Shown here: in pieces, positions 21,909 to 31,683 of the stretch | How the letters are laid out: each line of letters opens with the position of its first letter | How positions within the stretch are numbered: the first letter of the stretch is position 1 | DNA from: Hassallia byssoidea VB512170 | GTDB taxonomy: Bacteria; Cyanobacteriota; Cyanobacteriia; Cyanobacteriales; Nostocaceae | Length of the DNA: 64,000 bases | Direction: 5' to 3' | NCBI RefSeq assembly: GCF_000817785.2 | Contig: NZ_JTCM02000016.1 | Location: forward strand, 26,283 to 90,282 | The notes under the pieces: model-generated | The model's database searches: none | Told to the model about the DNA's origin: nothing | Seen by the model: the letters and a program-made list of their open reading frames with translations, nothing else | Program-made: the position numbers and the translations under genes

Positions 21909-23348
21909 ATGCCAGTTCTAGCTAGCGAAATCAAGTTTGGTACAGACGGCTGGCGGGGCGTGATTGGTGATGAATTCACCTTTGAACGCCTCGCCTTGGT
22001 CGCGCCAATTGCGGCGCAAGTATTATTTAACACATATAAATCTCCGGTGAATAGCCGGACAATTATTGTCGGTTACGATCGCCGATTTATGGCGGAAGAT
22101 TTCGCCCGTGCTGTTGCTGATAGTGTCACGAAGATCGGATTTGATGTATTATTGAGCGAAACCTTTGCCCCAACTCCGGCTTTTAGCTGGGCAGCAAAAC
22201 AACTCAATGCGTTGGGTGCGCTGGTAATTACAGCAAGTCATAATCCGGGAAAATATTTGGGATTAAAAGTCAAGGGGGCTTTTGGGGGATCGGTGCCGCC
22301 AGAAGTAACCCATGAGATAGAAGCGCTTTTGTCTGATAAAGTGCAAACTGCTGCAACTCCAGGCAAAATCGAAATGTTCAACCCTTGGGGCAGTTATTGT
22401 CAAGGGCTAGAAGGCAAAGTTGATATTGCCAAGATTCGAGAGGCGATAAATTCAGGTAAACTGACGGTATTCGCCGATGTGATGCATGGAGCGGCATCTG
22501 GTGGATTGGCGATGCTGCTAGGAAATCAAGTAAAAGAAATAAATAGCGATCGCGATCCGCTTTTTGGTGGTGGTGCCCCAGAACCGTTACCCAAATACAT
22601 GAAGCGTCTATTTGAAGTGATGAAGACGCACCGCGAAAGCAATCAAGGTTTGACGGTAGGATTAGTATTTGATGGAGATTGCGATCGCATCGCCAGTGTA
22701 GATGGTGAAGGTAACTTCCTCAGTTCACAAGTATTAATCCCGATATTAATCGACCACCTAACCTTAAGGCGCGGTTTTAAAGGTGAAATAGTCAAAACTG
22801 TTAGTGGTTCTGACTTAATTCCCCGCGTTGCCGCACTGCACAAGTTATCAGTATTTGAAACAGCAGTTGGTTACAAATACATCGCCGATCGCATGTTAGT
22901 ATCGCAAGTATTACTAGGCGGTGAAGAATCAGGCGGAATTGGCTATGGTAGCCATATTCCCGAACGCGATGCACTGCTATCAGCATTATACGTGCTAGAG
23001 GCAATTGTTGAATCAAAACTGGATTTAGGCGATTATTACCGTCATTTGCAAGAACAAGCTGGTTTTGATTCGGCATACGATCGCATTGATTTACCTCTAG
23101 CTAGTATGGATGTGCGATCGCGTCTTTTGCAACAACTGCAAAAAGAACCTTTAACAGAAATTGCCGGACTTGCAGTAACTGATTGTCAAACAATTGACGG
23201 CTACAAGTTCCGTTTAGCTGATAATAGTTGGTTGATGATTCGTTTTAGCGGAACTGAACCAGTTTTACGCTTATACTGCGAAGCGCCAACACTCGAACAA
23301 GTGCATCAAACTTTGGCTTGGGCGAAAGATTGGGCAAATTCTGTTTAA
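21909..23348 (+). CDS. Phosphoglucomutase/phosphomannomutase-family protein
   Basis: 479 residues. Domain 1 carries the TASHNP phosphoserine loop with Ser110. Domain 2 has the metal-binding DGDCDR near 254. Domain 3 has the sugar loop GGEESGG near 338, and domain 4 has the phosphate loop RFSGTEPVLRLY. This is an alpha-D-phosphohexomutase interconverting hexose 1- and 6-phosphates. Glucose and mannose specificity cannot be separated here. Confidence 0.93.
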   Translation: MPVLASEIKFGTDGWRGVIGDEFTFERLALVAPIAAQVLFNTYKSPVNSRTIIVGYDRRFMAEDFARAVADSVTKIGFDVLLSETFAPTPAFSWAAKQLNALGALVITASHNPGKYLGLKVKGAFGGSVPPEVTHEIEALLSDKVQTAATPGKIEMFNPWGSYCQGLEGKVDIAKIREAINSGKLTVFADVMHGAASGGLAMLLGNQVKEINSDRDPLFGGGAPEPLPKYMKRLFEVMKTHRESNQGLTVGLVFDGDCDRIASVDGEGNFLSSQVLIPILIDHLTLRRGFKGEIVKTVSGSDLIPRVAALHKLSVFETAVGYKYIADRMLVSQVLLGGEESGGIGYGSHIPERDALLSALYVLEAIVESKLDLGDYYRHLQEQAGFDSAYDRIDLPLASMDVRSRLLQQLQKEPLTEIAGLAVTDCQTIDGYKFRLADNSWLMIRFSGTEPVLRLYCEAPTLEQVHQTLAWAKDWANSV

Positions 23349-23451
23349 CAAAGTGTAGTAGCATAGATAAATATGCCTATGCTACTACAATTGTTAGTTT
23401 AGTTTGCGAACAGGGAATCCTAAAGCAAACACCAGCTTAGGAGTGATTATT

Positions 23452-24036
23452 ATGGAGTTAAACAACTTCAGCCTTAGTATTTCGCCAGGAACTGAATTAT
23501 CTGGAGGTTATGTACAGCTAGAACATAACACCCAGTACAACGTAGTTTTGGCTAACAAGCGTGCTATGCGTTGTGATGCCAAGCTCGAAATTGATGGCAA
23601 GCATGTGGGAACGTGGCGACTTGAAGAGTATGATTCAATTGTGCTGGAACGTCCGGCTCATGATACCGGACGATTCACGTTTTATAAATTGGGAAGTGCT
23701 GAGGCATCCATTGCTGGTATTAGTAAAGAGGATGCAAATATCGGCTTAGTCAAAGTTACCTTTACTCCAGAACATCAAGTTCAAACACGGACACGAACCG
23801 GTTACAGTTCACCTCCTGTAACAAGGGGAACGATAGAAGAAGGCACAACACGTTCGTTTAGTGCTGGTGGTACAGGGTTATCTGGTGAGAGTAAGCAGCA
23901 ATTTGGCAATGCGACTGCAATTGATTACGATTATTCACAAGCTACTGTAATTCACCTGCGGTTAGTAGCAAGAGCTGACGAACCGCGTCCGCTGACTCCG
24001 TTATCGAATCCAGTACCCCCACCGATTCACTTGTAG
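23452..24036 (+). CDS. Beta-rich protein of unknown function
   Basis: 194 residues from ATG 23452, chosen because TTAGGAGTG lies just upstream; an upstream TTG has no such site. The first 115 residues alternate hydrophobic and polar residues in a way typical of beta sheets. Then comes a Thr/Ser/Gly-rich region with GGTGLSG and a Pro-rich end. There is no signal peptide and no known domain. It is 10 bp upstream of rdgB and likely cotranscribed with it. Confidence 0.7.
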   Translation: MELNNFSLSISPGTELSGGYVQLEHNTQYNVVLANKRAMRCDAKLEIDGKHVGTWRLEEYDSIVLERPAHDTGRFTFYKLGSAEASIAGISKEDANIGLVKVTFTPEHQVQTRTRTGYSSPPVTRGTIEEGTTRSFSAGGTGLSGESKQQFGNATAIDYDYSQATVIHLRLVARADEPRPLTPLSNPVPPPIHL

Positions 24037-24046
24037 AAAAACGACA

Positions 24047-24622
24047 ATGACAAGACTTGTGGTTGCAACCTCAAATCCAGGTAAGTTGCGGGAAATGCAA
24101 GCTTACCTGGCTGATTTAGGTTGGGAATTGACCCTAAAACCTGAAGAATTGGAAGTAGAGGAGACAGGGGACACCTTTGCAGCAAACGCTTGTTTAAAAG
24201 CCTCTCAGGTGGCTAAATCGACAGGAAATTGGGCGATCGCCGATGACTCTGGTTTGCAAATTGATGCCCTTGGTGGCGCACCAGGAGTGTATTCTGCACG
24301 TTATGGCAAAACTGACTCTGAACGCATTGCCAGGGTATTGAGAGAATTGAAGGACGAACCGAATCGGCAAGCGCAATTTGTGTGTGCAGTAGCGATCGCA
24401 AGTCCGGATGGAGCGGTGGCGCTACAATCTGAAGGTGTTTGTCGTGGCGAAATTCTCTCTTCTCCCCGTGGTAATGGTGGTTTCGGTTACGACCCAATTT
24501 TTTATGTTCCAGAAAAACAATTAACCTTTGCCGAGATGACACCAGACTTGAAACGGTCAATTAGTCATCGAGGTAAAGCAATTGAGGCTTTACTTCCCCA
24601 ATTGGAGAAAGTTAGGAGTTAA
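24047..24622 (+). CDS. rdgB: Non-canonical purine NTP pyrophosphatase (RdgB/HAM1)
   Basis: 191 residues. It hydrolyses ITP, dITP and XTP to monophosphates to keep deaminated purines out of nucleic acids. Motifs: ATSNPGKLREMQ at the N-terminus, ADDSGLQIDALGGAPGVYSA near residue 64, GFGYDPIFYVPE near 146 and SHRGKA near the end. All expected motifs are present. Confidence 0.95.
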   Translation: MTRLVVATSNPGKLREMQAYLADLGWELTLKPEELEVEETGDTFAANACLKASQVAKSTGNWAIADDSGLQIDALGGAPGVYSARYGKTDSERIARVLRELKDEPNRQAQFVCAVAIASPDGAVALQSEGVCRGEILSSPRGNGGFGYDPIFYVPEKQLTFAEMTPDLKRSISHRGKAIEALLPQLEKVRS

Positions 24623-24735
24623 AAGTTAGGAGTTATGAGTTATGAGTTATGAGTTGAAGAATATTCTTAATTCAAAACTCAAAGCCCAAAACTTTTTATT
24701 CCTAACTCCTAACTCCTACTCCTACTCCTAACTTT
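24623..24735. terminator. AGGAGTTA repeats in inverted arrangement between convergent rdgB and glnB
   Basis: AGTTAGGAGTTA and GAGTTAT words on the left pair with CCTAACTCCTAACTCC words on the right, so transcripts from both sides can form a long stem. It probably works as a bidirectional terminator built from STRR-like heptamers. Confidence 0.65.
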
Positions 24736-24736
24736 T

Positions 24737-25087
<351 letters not shown>

Positions 25088-25267
25088 TTACTTCTAATAG
25101 CTTCGTTTATCTATCTAAGCAGATCATCTATCTGACGCTTAAAAAAGCAGCTCTGGCGATTTTATCCTCAAATTAGCATTTTTTCGGTATTTTTCGTCAT
25201 AAAAAGGAAAATTGTCCATTTTTGAGCAGTTTTGCGGAGATATTCAAGAGAGTAGATTTAAGCTATT

Positions 25268-25855
25268 TTACCGAGTTTGATGCTCAAAAAACGGACGTAC
25301 AATCACATACCCAACGCCAAAAGCTGTAAGTATGATTAATAAAATGGCAATGACTAACGACCAAACACTGACTTCTTTCGGCTTTGGTTCACTATCGGGA
25401 TAATAGCGTACATCTTCCTCTTCTATGAAAACTGGTTCGGGTACGGGGGGAGAGAAGTCTGAACTGCCGAAACCGTCAGGCACATTTTCCAAAACTGCGG
25501 GTGAATAAAGACGAGAAACCCGCTGTTGTTGTCGTACTTGGTTTAGGGGATGTCTGGTTTGATTTTTCAAATCGCCATTCGCGTGAGGAATTTGGTTATG
25601 CTTAGTTGCAGGTGAGGTATCAACCAAATTTTGCAGGTGTGAAAAAGACTGAACAACTTTGGTAATTTCTTGTCGGAGTAGTTGATTTTCCTGCACTAAT
25701 TGTTTATTTTGGGCGGTGAGTGCATCTAACATTGCCTCTGCTGCTTGCAATTCTCCTGCCAAATCCCGGTATATAGATAGTGGTACAGAGGGAGAATAGG
25801 CTTTAGGGTTTGCTGTAGATGTATCACTGGGAATAGAACCTGTGCTTGTTCGCAT
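25268..25855 (-). CDS. Coiled-coil protein with C-terminal membrane anchor, unknown function
   Basis: 195 residues. Residues about 28-70 form a leucine-rich coiled coil (LQAAEAMLDALTAQNKQLVQ). A polar, disordered middle follows, with an acidic PEPVFIEEEDVRYYPDSEP patch. The tail is one membrane helix (LVIAILLIILTAFGVGYVIV) near the end. The topology suggests a tail-anchored protein with the coiled coil in the cytoplasm. No family recognised. Confidence 0.75.
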   Translation of the reverse strand: MRTSTGSIPSDTSTANPKAYSPSVPLSIYRDLAGELQAAEAMLDALTAQNKQLVQENQLLRQEITKVVQSFSHLQNLVDTSPATKHNQIPHANGDLKNQTRHPLNQVRQQQRVSRLYSPAVLENVPDGFGSSDFSPPVPEPVFIEEEDVRYYPDSEPKPKEVSVWSLVIAILLIILTAFGVGYVIVRPFFEHQTR

Positions 25856-26038
25856 CGGTAGTTTAGTATCAAAAATGAATGTAATTAGATTATTCGGAAC
25901 TGCTATTAGAAAGAGTCAGCCCGGAAACTATGCCCAAGAATAATAGAAAAATGCCCACAAGAGCAAAGAATTTTTCTTTACATTTTTTAATGAAGGACAT
26001 ACGCAAAGTGGGGAGGCTGGGGAAGATGAGGGAATTTG

Positions 26039-26860
26039 TTAATTTTTTAACAATGGGAAAAAATGTCTTACAGGACCTTGCCCTTTGCCTATATCTAAAG
26101 CGTGAGATAGTGCAGTAGTAAGGTAGTTTTTTGCTTGTTGCACTGCTGTGAACAAGTCTTTTCCCATTGCTAGATTAGCAGCGATCGCCGCCGATAAAGT
26201 ACAACCAGTACCGTGGGTATTTTCTGTATCAACTTGCTTTGTTGATAAAGTTTCCAGATTTTGCCCATCAAAGTAGATATCAACACCTCGCAAACTCTCC
26301 TGCATTCCTCCACCCTTTACTAAAACAGCTTTCGCCCTCAATTCGCGATGAATCATTTGCGCTGCTGCTTTCATCTCATCCAAGGAATTAATCTCTAAGT
26401 TAGTTAAAATCTGTGCCTCATAGCGATTTGGCGTGACAATTATCGCTTTGGGGATGAGGAGATGGCTTATAGTCTGCACGGCATCATCAGAAATCAATTG
26501 CGCCCCGGTGCGTGATACCATTACAGGATCGACTACTAAGTTATCGATTTGTAAAGTTTCTACTTCTTGGGCAACAGCGGCAATGATTTCCTGGTTAAGT
26601 AACATTCCCGTTTTCGCTGCTTGCACGCCAATATCTTCAACTACGGCGTGAATTTGGGCGATAACAGCTTCTTTTGGCATTGCATCAACCCGTGCCACTC
26701 CTACAGTATTCTGTGCTGTAACGCAGGTAATAGCGCACGTACCGTGGACGCAGTGAAAAGCAAAGGTGCGTAAATCAGCTTGAATTCCTGCACCTCCACC
26801 GCTATCTGAACCAGCGATGGTTAATGCAACAGGTGTTTTGGATGTTGTTTGGGTGTTCAT
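26039..26860 (-). CDS. thiD: Hydroxymethylpyrimidine/phosphomethylpyrimidine kinase ThiD
   Basis: 273 residues. It phosphorylates HMP and HMP-P with ATP in thiamine synthesis, using the product of ThiC. Motifs: TIAGSDSGGGAGIQADLRTF at about 14-33, DPVMVSRTGAQL near 112, and the ribokinase-family anion hole NTHGTGCTLSAA near 213-224. No fused thiamine-phosphate synthase domain is present. Confidence 0.95.
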   Translation of the reverse strand: MNTQTTSKTPVALTIAGSDSGGGAGIQADLRTFAFHCVHGTCAITCVTAQNTVGVARVDAMPKEAVIAQIHAVVEDIGVQAAKTGMLLNQEIIAAVAQEVETLQIDNLVVDPVMVSRTGAQLISDDAVQTISHLLIPKAIIVTPNRYEAQILTNLEINSLDEMKAAAQMIHRELRAKAVLVKGGGMQESLRGVDIYFDGQNLETLSTKQVDTENTHGTGCTLSAAIAANLAMGKDLFTAVQQAKNYLTTALSHALDIGKGQGPVRHFFPLLKN

Positions 26861-26878
26861 AATGCAGGAATTAAACTT

Positions 26879-26925
26879 GTAGTAAGCACTTTAGTGCTTA
26901 TTTTAAGCACTGAAGTACTTACTAC
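26879..26925. repeat. GTAGTAAGCACTTTAGTGCTTA palindrome family member
   Basis: A near-perfect inverted repeat with arms of about 22 bp (GTAGTAAGCACTTTAGTGC and GCACTGAAGTACTTACTAC) around a short loop. It has the same plan as the two palindromes at 60572 and 60823 (GTAGTGAGCGCTTCAGCGC). It lies in the promoter gap between divergent thiD and the RNase D gene. Confidence 0.65.
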
Positions 26926-27016
26926 GAAAGAAGTTTATAGCTGATTTGGGCTGGCAAAATGTTAAGGAAAATTGTAACTTACTTGTGCTGTCCCAATTAT
27001 CAGGAAATATTAGCTA

Positions 27017-27940
27017 ATGCCTTACTTGACATCAGTCGGCGAAATTCGTTCTCTTGTTGCCGAATATACCAATGCTCAAACTTTATGGATAGATACAGAA
27101 GTAGCTGATTATAAAAGTAAAAAACCGAGATTATCGCTGATTCAGGTATTAGATGATGCCAAAGATATGAGTGGCGATCGCGTTTACCTTTTGGATGTAT
27201 TAAATCAACCCGATATCGTCGCTGACTTTATTAGCCAAATTATGCTAAATCCTTCTATTGAAAAAGTCTTTCACAATGCTAGCTATGATTTAAAACTTCT
27301 GGGTAATAAAAAAGCTAAAAATATTACTTGTACTTTAGAAATGGCAAAGAAAATTCCCTACTATATATTGCCATTATCCAACTATCAACTCAAAACTTTA
27401 GCTGTGGAACTTTGTAACTTTAACAATATTGACAAACAAGAACAAAGTAGCAATTGGGGCAAACGACCCCTAAGCGAAGAACAAATAGAATATGCTTATT
27501 TGGACTGCATTTATCTTGCTCAAGTTCACAAACGTTTGATAGAATTAAGTCAAGAAATTAGCCCTGACCCAGCAAAAGAAGATTTAATATCACTCGCAGC
27601 TAGATATCAGCAGGTTCAGCAAGAATCTAAACTGGTAAATTCCGAGTTTGAACATCTGCAAGAACGTGTTAAACAAGCGATGCAAGCTCAGAAGTTATCG
27701 GAAACCTCAGATTTGAAACTTACAAGCTACGAACGGGAAACTGTGAAAGTGCCGTTTACAGAACTGGTAAAGCTAGTACAAACTGAAGGTATTAATTTAG
27801 ATTTTCCCATTACACTGACGAAGAAACTAAAGACAGATTTAGGAGAAAATATCGAACAATTATCTGTAGATGCAGAAAAAACAACTTCATGGCGACTGAC
27901 TCCTAAAAGCCAGATGGATGATATTGAGGAGGAATTTTAA
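27017..27940 (+). CDS. rnd: RNase D-like 3'-5' exonuclease
   Basis: 307 residues. A DEDDy exonuclease: D26/E28 in LWIDTEVADY (Exo I), HNASYDLKLL near residue 92 (Exo II) and YAYLDCIYLA near 158 (Exo III with Tyr and Asp). The C-terminal 130 residues are helical and charged rather than a clear HRDC domain. It processes or degrades structured RNA 3' ends such as tRNA precursors. The naming is by domain; the exact substrate is not known. Confidence 0.88.
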   Translation: MPYLTSVGEIRSLVAEYTNAQTLWIDTEVADYKSKKPRLSLIQVLDDAKDMSGDRVYLLDVLNQPDIVADFISQIMLNPSIEKVFHNASYDLKLLGNKKAKNITCTLEMAKKIPYYILPLSNYQLKTLAVELCNFNNIDKQEQSSNWGKRPLSEEQIEYAYLDCIYLAQVHKRLIELSQEISPDPAKEDLISLAARYQQVQQESKLVNSEFEHLQERVKQAMQAQKLSETSDLKLTSYERETVKVPFTELVKLVQTEGINLDFPITLTKKLKTDLGENIEQLSVDAEKTTSWRLTPKSQMDDIEEEF

Positions 27941-27949
27941 TTTAGATTC

Positions 27950-27985
27950 CCGACTTCACATATAGTTGTCGGGAATCTGGTTTTT
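27950..27985. terminator. GATTCCCGACTT hairpin, terminator-like dispersed repeat
   Basis: GATTCCCGACTTCACATATA pairs with GTTGTCGGGAATC just after the RNase D stop and is followed by TTTTT. The same hairpin plan appears at about 62750-62795 and 63042-63077. Confidence 0.65.
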
Positions 27986-28048
27986 CAATATAAGCAACAT
28001 GAAACACTGATACTTGCTACATAAGATACCATTTTTCGGAAAATAATC

Positions 28049-28131
28049 GTAGAGACGTTCGGTGCGGAACGTCTCTACAAAACGTTTAATTTTTGACGTG
28101 TATCAGAAAATTATCCCGGAAATATGCAACG
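28049..28131 (+). repeat. Dispersed ~85-bp repeat ending in GTAGAGACGTTC palindrome (copy B)
   Basis: Palindrome GTAGAGACGTTCGGTG with GGAACGTCTCTAC is followed by CGTTTAATTTTTGAC and AAAATTATCCCGGAAATAT. This matches copy A at 12866-12951 along its whole length in the opposite orientation. Confidence 0.7.
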
Positions 28132-28278
28132 TCTAATCCTTAATTAAAGCTATTAAATATGAGGAAAGCCTGTCAATTGACTTTGCACCTCATGGAAAAA
28201 TTAGTATTATTTTTTAGTTGAAGTAATTAGATTTTGGTACTAATTTCATCCGGGCGTAATAGCGGTTTATAGTAAATT

Positions 28279-29118
28279 ATGATGGGGTTATTTGAGCAAA
28301 AGTGGACAGGGATTGGAAAAGCATTTGCCATCGCTATGCTTAGTGCATTTATCGCAACTGCAATTATTTCCTGTGGTAACAACAAAAGTGTATTGGTAAC
28401 AGAAATAAAAGTGAGTCCTCCAAACCGTCGAATTGGTACAGCATCGAAAGCTGGGGACTTTTATATTCAAGGGCAAAGTCAGCATGTAAAAGGAGACTCG
28501 CAAGCAGCGATCGCATCTTTTACGCAAGCGATTAACCTTAATCCTAACTATGCCGAAGCTTACAATAGCCGAGGACTTGCTTACTTTGATTTGGGCAACA
28601 AACAGGGAGCGATCGCCGATTATAACGAAGCGATTCGTATCAATCCCAACTTTGCCGAACCGTATAATAACCGAGGAAATGCGCGTGCTTCTTTAGGAGA
28701 CAGCAACAACGCGATCGCCGATTACACCGAAGCGATTCGGATTAATTCTAACTATGCTGAAGCTTACAATAACCGGGGAAATGCTCGTTCAGCCATGAAA
28801 GACATAAATGGGGCAATTGATGATTTCGATCAAGCGATTCTCCTTGATTCTAGATATGCCATAGCCTATAATAACCGGGGTAACGCCCGCCAAGCCAACG
28901 GAGATCCTCAAGCAGCGATCGCCGATTACAACGAAGCGATTCGCCTCAATCCCAACTTTGCCCCAGCTTACAACAACCGAGGCAACGCCCGCGCCGCAAA
29001 TAACGACAAACAAGGAGCAAAAGCCGACTTGCAACGCGCTGCAACTATTTTTGAGCGAGAAAATAATCGAGAATTATACCAACAAGTGATGAACAATCTC
29101 AAAGAATTGGGGCAGTAG
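28279..29118 (+). CDS. TPR-repeat protein with lipoprotein-like N-terminus
   Basis: 279 residues. The N-terminus has a hydrophobic run ending AIISCG, a plausible though imperfect lipobox with Cys at about residue 33. From about residue 60 there are six TPR units of 34 residues with the consensus AI.DY.EAIR.NP.....YNNRG.AR. The units are very similar to each other, which points to recent expansion. TPR proteins act as scaffolds for protein complexes. It is likely anchored on the periplasmic side. Partner unknown. Confidence 0.85.
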   Translation: MMGLFEQKWTGIGKAFAIAMLSAFIATAIISCGNNKSVLVTEIKVSPPNRRIGTASKAGDFYIQGQSQHVKGDSQAAIASFTQAINLNPNYAEAYNSRGLAYFDLGNKQGAIADYNEAIRINPNFAEPYNNRGNARASLGDSNNAIADYTEAIRINSNYAEAYNNRGNARSAMKDINGAIDDFDQAILLDSRYAIAYNNRGNARQANGDPQAAIADYNEAIRLNPNFAPAYNNRGNARAANNDKQGAKADLQRAATIFERENNRELYQQVMNNLKELGQ

Positions 29119-29131
29119 AAAAAAGAATCAT

Positions 29132-30787
29132 TTATTCTTCAACAACAGGAGTGCGGAGGTTTTCTATTAAAAGTTGAATTTCTGCTGGAGGAGGAGGAGT
29201 CAAGCGAGAAACTACCAAAGTCACAGCTAGGTTGATTAACATACCCAAGGTGCCAATTCCTTCTGGAGAAACTCCAAAAAACCAAGGTTCCACACCCGCA
29301 AACTTGACGCTGACGATGTAAATTATTGTGAAAATTAAACCGCTCAACATACCAGCGATCGCCCCATAAGAATTGGTGCGCTTGTCGAAAATTCCCAAGA
29401 CAATCACTGGAAAGAAGCTAGCAGCCGCCAAACCGAAAGCAAAAGCCACCACCTCACTGACAAATCCTGGCGGATTTACCCCAAAGTAGCCGGCAAGAAT
29501 AAGGGAAAAACCTACCATGACGCGCCCAACAAACACCCGTTTTTTTTCGGAAGCTGTTGAATCTATCATACGGTAGTAGACATCATGGGCGATAGAACTA
29601 GAAATTACTAGTAACAGACCTGATGCCGTAGACAAAGCAGCCGCCAACCCACCAGCTGCTACCAACGCAATCACCCAAGGAGCGAGTTTCGCCACTTCTG
29701 GGGTAGAAAGCACAATAATATCTCGGTCAATTTTAATCTCGTTGGTGTCTTTATTTGGAGTTAACTGAAGACGCCCATCCTTATTTTTGTCATCAAAGGC
29801 TAGCAGTCCTGTTTTTTCCCATTTTCTCGCCCAGTCTAGCTGCTGCACTTCGGCAAGCGTATGATTGTGCAGAGAATCGATTAAGTTGTAGCGGGCAAAC
29901 ATCGAGAGTGCAGGAGCCGTAGTATAAAGAATAGCAATGAACAACAGCGCCCAACCCGCAGAGTAGCGTGCCGCACGTACACTCGGTACGGTGTAAAATC
30001 GGACGATGATATGGGGCAAGCCAGCAGTACCTACCATCAACGCAATCGTGGTGAACAGCACATCGAGCATCGACTTGTTGACAAATGGCTGAGTATACTC
30101 AGAAAACCCCAAGTCAACCTGGATTTTATTCAGCTTGTCGGCAACATCACTAAAGGTAAATGCCAGTTGGGGAACAAAATTACCTGTAAGTAACCAGGCG
30201 ATCGCTATAGCCGGAATCAAGTAAGCAAAAATCAAAACACAGTACTGTGCCACTTGCGTCCAGGTGATGCCTTTCATACCTCCCAGCACCGAAAAAAACC
30301 CGACAATCACCATGCCGATAATCACACCTGTATTAATATCTACTTGCAAGAAGCGACTGAAAACAATTCCTACGCCTCGCATTTGTCCAGCAACGTAGGT
30401 AAGAGAAACGAAAATTGCTGCAATTACTGCTACCAAACGAGCGACATTCGAGTAATAGCGATCGCCGACGAAATCCGGCACCGTATACTTGCCAAATTTC
30501 CGCAAATATGGAGCCAAAAGCAATGCTAACAGCACATATCCACCAGTCCAGCCCATCAGATAAATAGAACCGTCGTAGCCCAAAAAAGAAATCAGTCCTG
30601 CCATTGAAATAAACGAGGCTGCGGACATCCAATCAGCAGCAGTGGCTGCACCATTAGCGATTGAAGGTATACCTTGACCGGCAACAAAAAAATCTTTAGT
30701 ATCTTTGACTCGTGATTGCCAACCTATGTAAATATAGATGATAAAGGAGAGTCCAACTAACAAAATCGTCCAAATTTCAACTGACAC
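29132..30787 (-). CDS. Sodium:solute symporter family protein (large subunit)
   Basis: 551 residues with about 13 membrane helices. SSS-family signatures: FFVAGQGIPSIANGAATAADWMSAASF near residue 34 and LITGNF-type loops, plus the conserved GLPHIIVRFYTV segment near residue 256. It belongs to the two-component subfamily whose small DUF4212 partner lies directly upstream (30797-31051, nine bases apart). Transported substrates in this subfamily are acetate-like or other small organic acids; the substrate here is not determined. A hydrophilic insert around residues 330-360 has KDKNKDGRLQLTP, which resembles a calcium-binding EF-hand-like loop. Confidence 0.9.
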   Translation of the reverse strand: MSVEIWTILLVGLSFIIYIYIGWQSRVKDTKDFFVAGQGIPSIANGAATAADWMSAASFISMAGLISFLGYDGSIYLMGWTGGYVLLALLLAPYLRKFGKYTVPDFVGDRYYSNVARLVAVIAAIFVSLTYVAGQMRGVGIVFSRFLQVDINTGVIIGMVIVGFFSVLGGMKGITWTQVAQYCVLIFAYLIPAIAIAWLLTGNFVPQLAFTFSDVADKLNKIQVDLGFSEYTQPFVNKSMLDVLFTTIALMVGTAGLPHIIVRFYTVPSVRAARYSAGWALLFIAILYTTAPALSMFARYNLIDSLHNHTLAEVQQLDWARKWEKTGLLAFDDKNKDGRLQLTPNKDTNEIKIDRDIIVLSTPEVAKLAPWVIALVAAGGLAAALSTASGLLLVISSSIAHDVYYRMIDSTASEKKRVFVGRVMVGFSLILAGYFGVNPPGFVSEVVAFAFGLAAASFFPVIVLGIFDKRTNSYGAIAGMLSGLIFTIIYIVSVKFAGVEPWFFGVSPEGIGTLGMLINLAVTLVVSRLTPPPPAEIQLLIENLRTPVVEE

Positions 30788-30796
30788 AGATTTTCC

Positions 30797-31051
30797 TCAC
30801 TTCTTGATATTATACTTGCGGTCTAGCTTATCCATTTGAAAGGCGTAAATGAAAATTAATGCCACAAATATCAAAATTGATCCTTGCTGTGCCATCCAAA
30901 AACCAAAAGGTACACCAAAAAAGCGGATTGCATTTAATGGTTGAACCAACAAAATACTAAAAACTAAGGAAACCAATGCCCAGACAATTAAAAGATTACG
31001 GATTAGAGCAGTATTAGCACGCCAATAAGACCGACGCTGATGTTCATCCAT
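30797..31051 (-). CDS. DUF4212 small subunit of sodium/solute symporter
   Basis: 84 residues with two membrane helices (LLIVWALVSLVFSILLVQPL and GSILIFVALIFIYAF) and the family pattern FFGVPFGFWMAQQGS between them. It is the small partner of the SSS transporter that follows nine bases downstream; the pair forms one operon. Confidence 0.92.
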   Translation of the reverse strand: MDEHQRRSYWRANTALIRNLLIVWALVSLVFSILLVQPLNAIRFFGVPFGFWMAQQGSILIFVALIFIYAFQMDKLDRKYNIKK

Positions 31052-31683
31052 TGTTTTTTATCGTAACTGCATCATAAACGAAAATGACATAAATCATCAC
31101 GCAACAATCATGTCTTCCGTTGCGTAAGAAGATTAGGTCAGATTTTCTCATTGAATAGCAATAATTTCAAATTTTCTTCAGAATTCTTAGTTAATTTGCT
31201 GATTGTCTGGCGTTGCTGCTTGAAATGATAGGCGATAAAGCCCAACCTCACATAGAATTGGCATCAAATTCACTACAAAAATTGAAAGTATGTTTTACAC
31301 ATACATCAATATTTTCATATTTTTACTACTTTAATAAATCATAATACTCGTATTAATACTTATAAGCAAGCAAATTTTTAATTAGAAAATTGTGTAAAAA
31401 AGTTATCAAATATACTAAATATTACAGTGGTGATTATTGTGAACAGCTGCGTAATATGTGTATTCAGATACACATAGATAATCACCATCAAAAGGTCAAT
31501 TATGATACTTATTTGTATTTTTTACAGGTTCAGAGTCGGGATAGCTGCAATAACGCGATCGCCACAACTGCAACTTTCAGCCAGTCCATCTATCCGACTT
31601 AATTTAATTAAATAACTCGCTTTCAGTCTCACTAACAATAAAAACTGCTGATATTGGCTTAACTTCTACACAAGCTTAAATAT
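31052..31683. other. 632-bp AT-rich intergenic region
   Basis: It separates the divergent symporter operon from the M50 protease gene and must hold both promoters. A 70-codon open frame at 31390-31602 starts with TTG, has no ribosome site and no recognised motif; I leave it uncalled. No RNA gene or strong hairpin seen. Confidence 0.5.

Noticed and set aside
31390..31602. 70-codon open frame before the M50 protease gene
   Set aside because: TTG start, no ribosome site, no recognised sequence.
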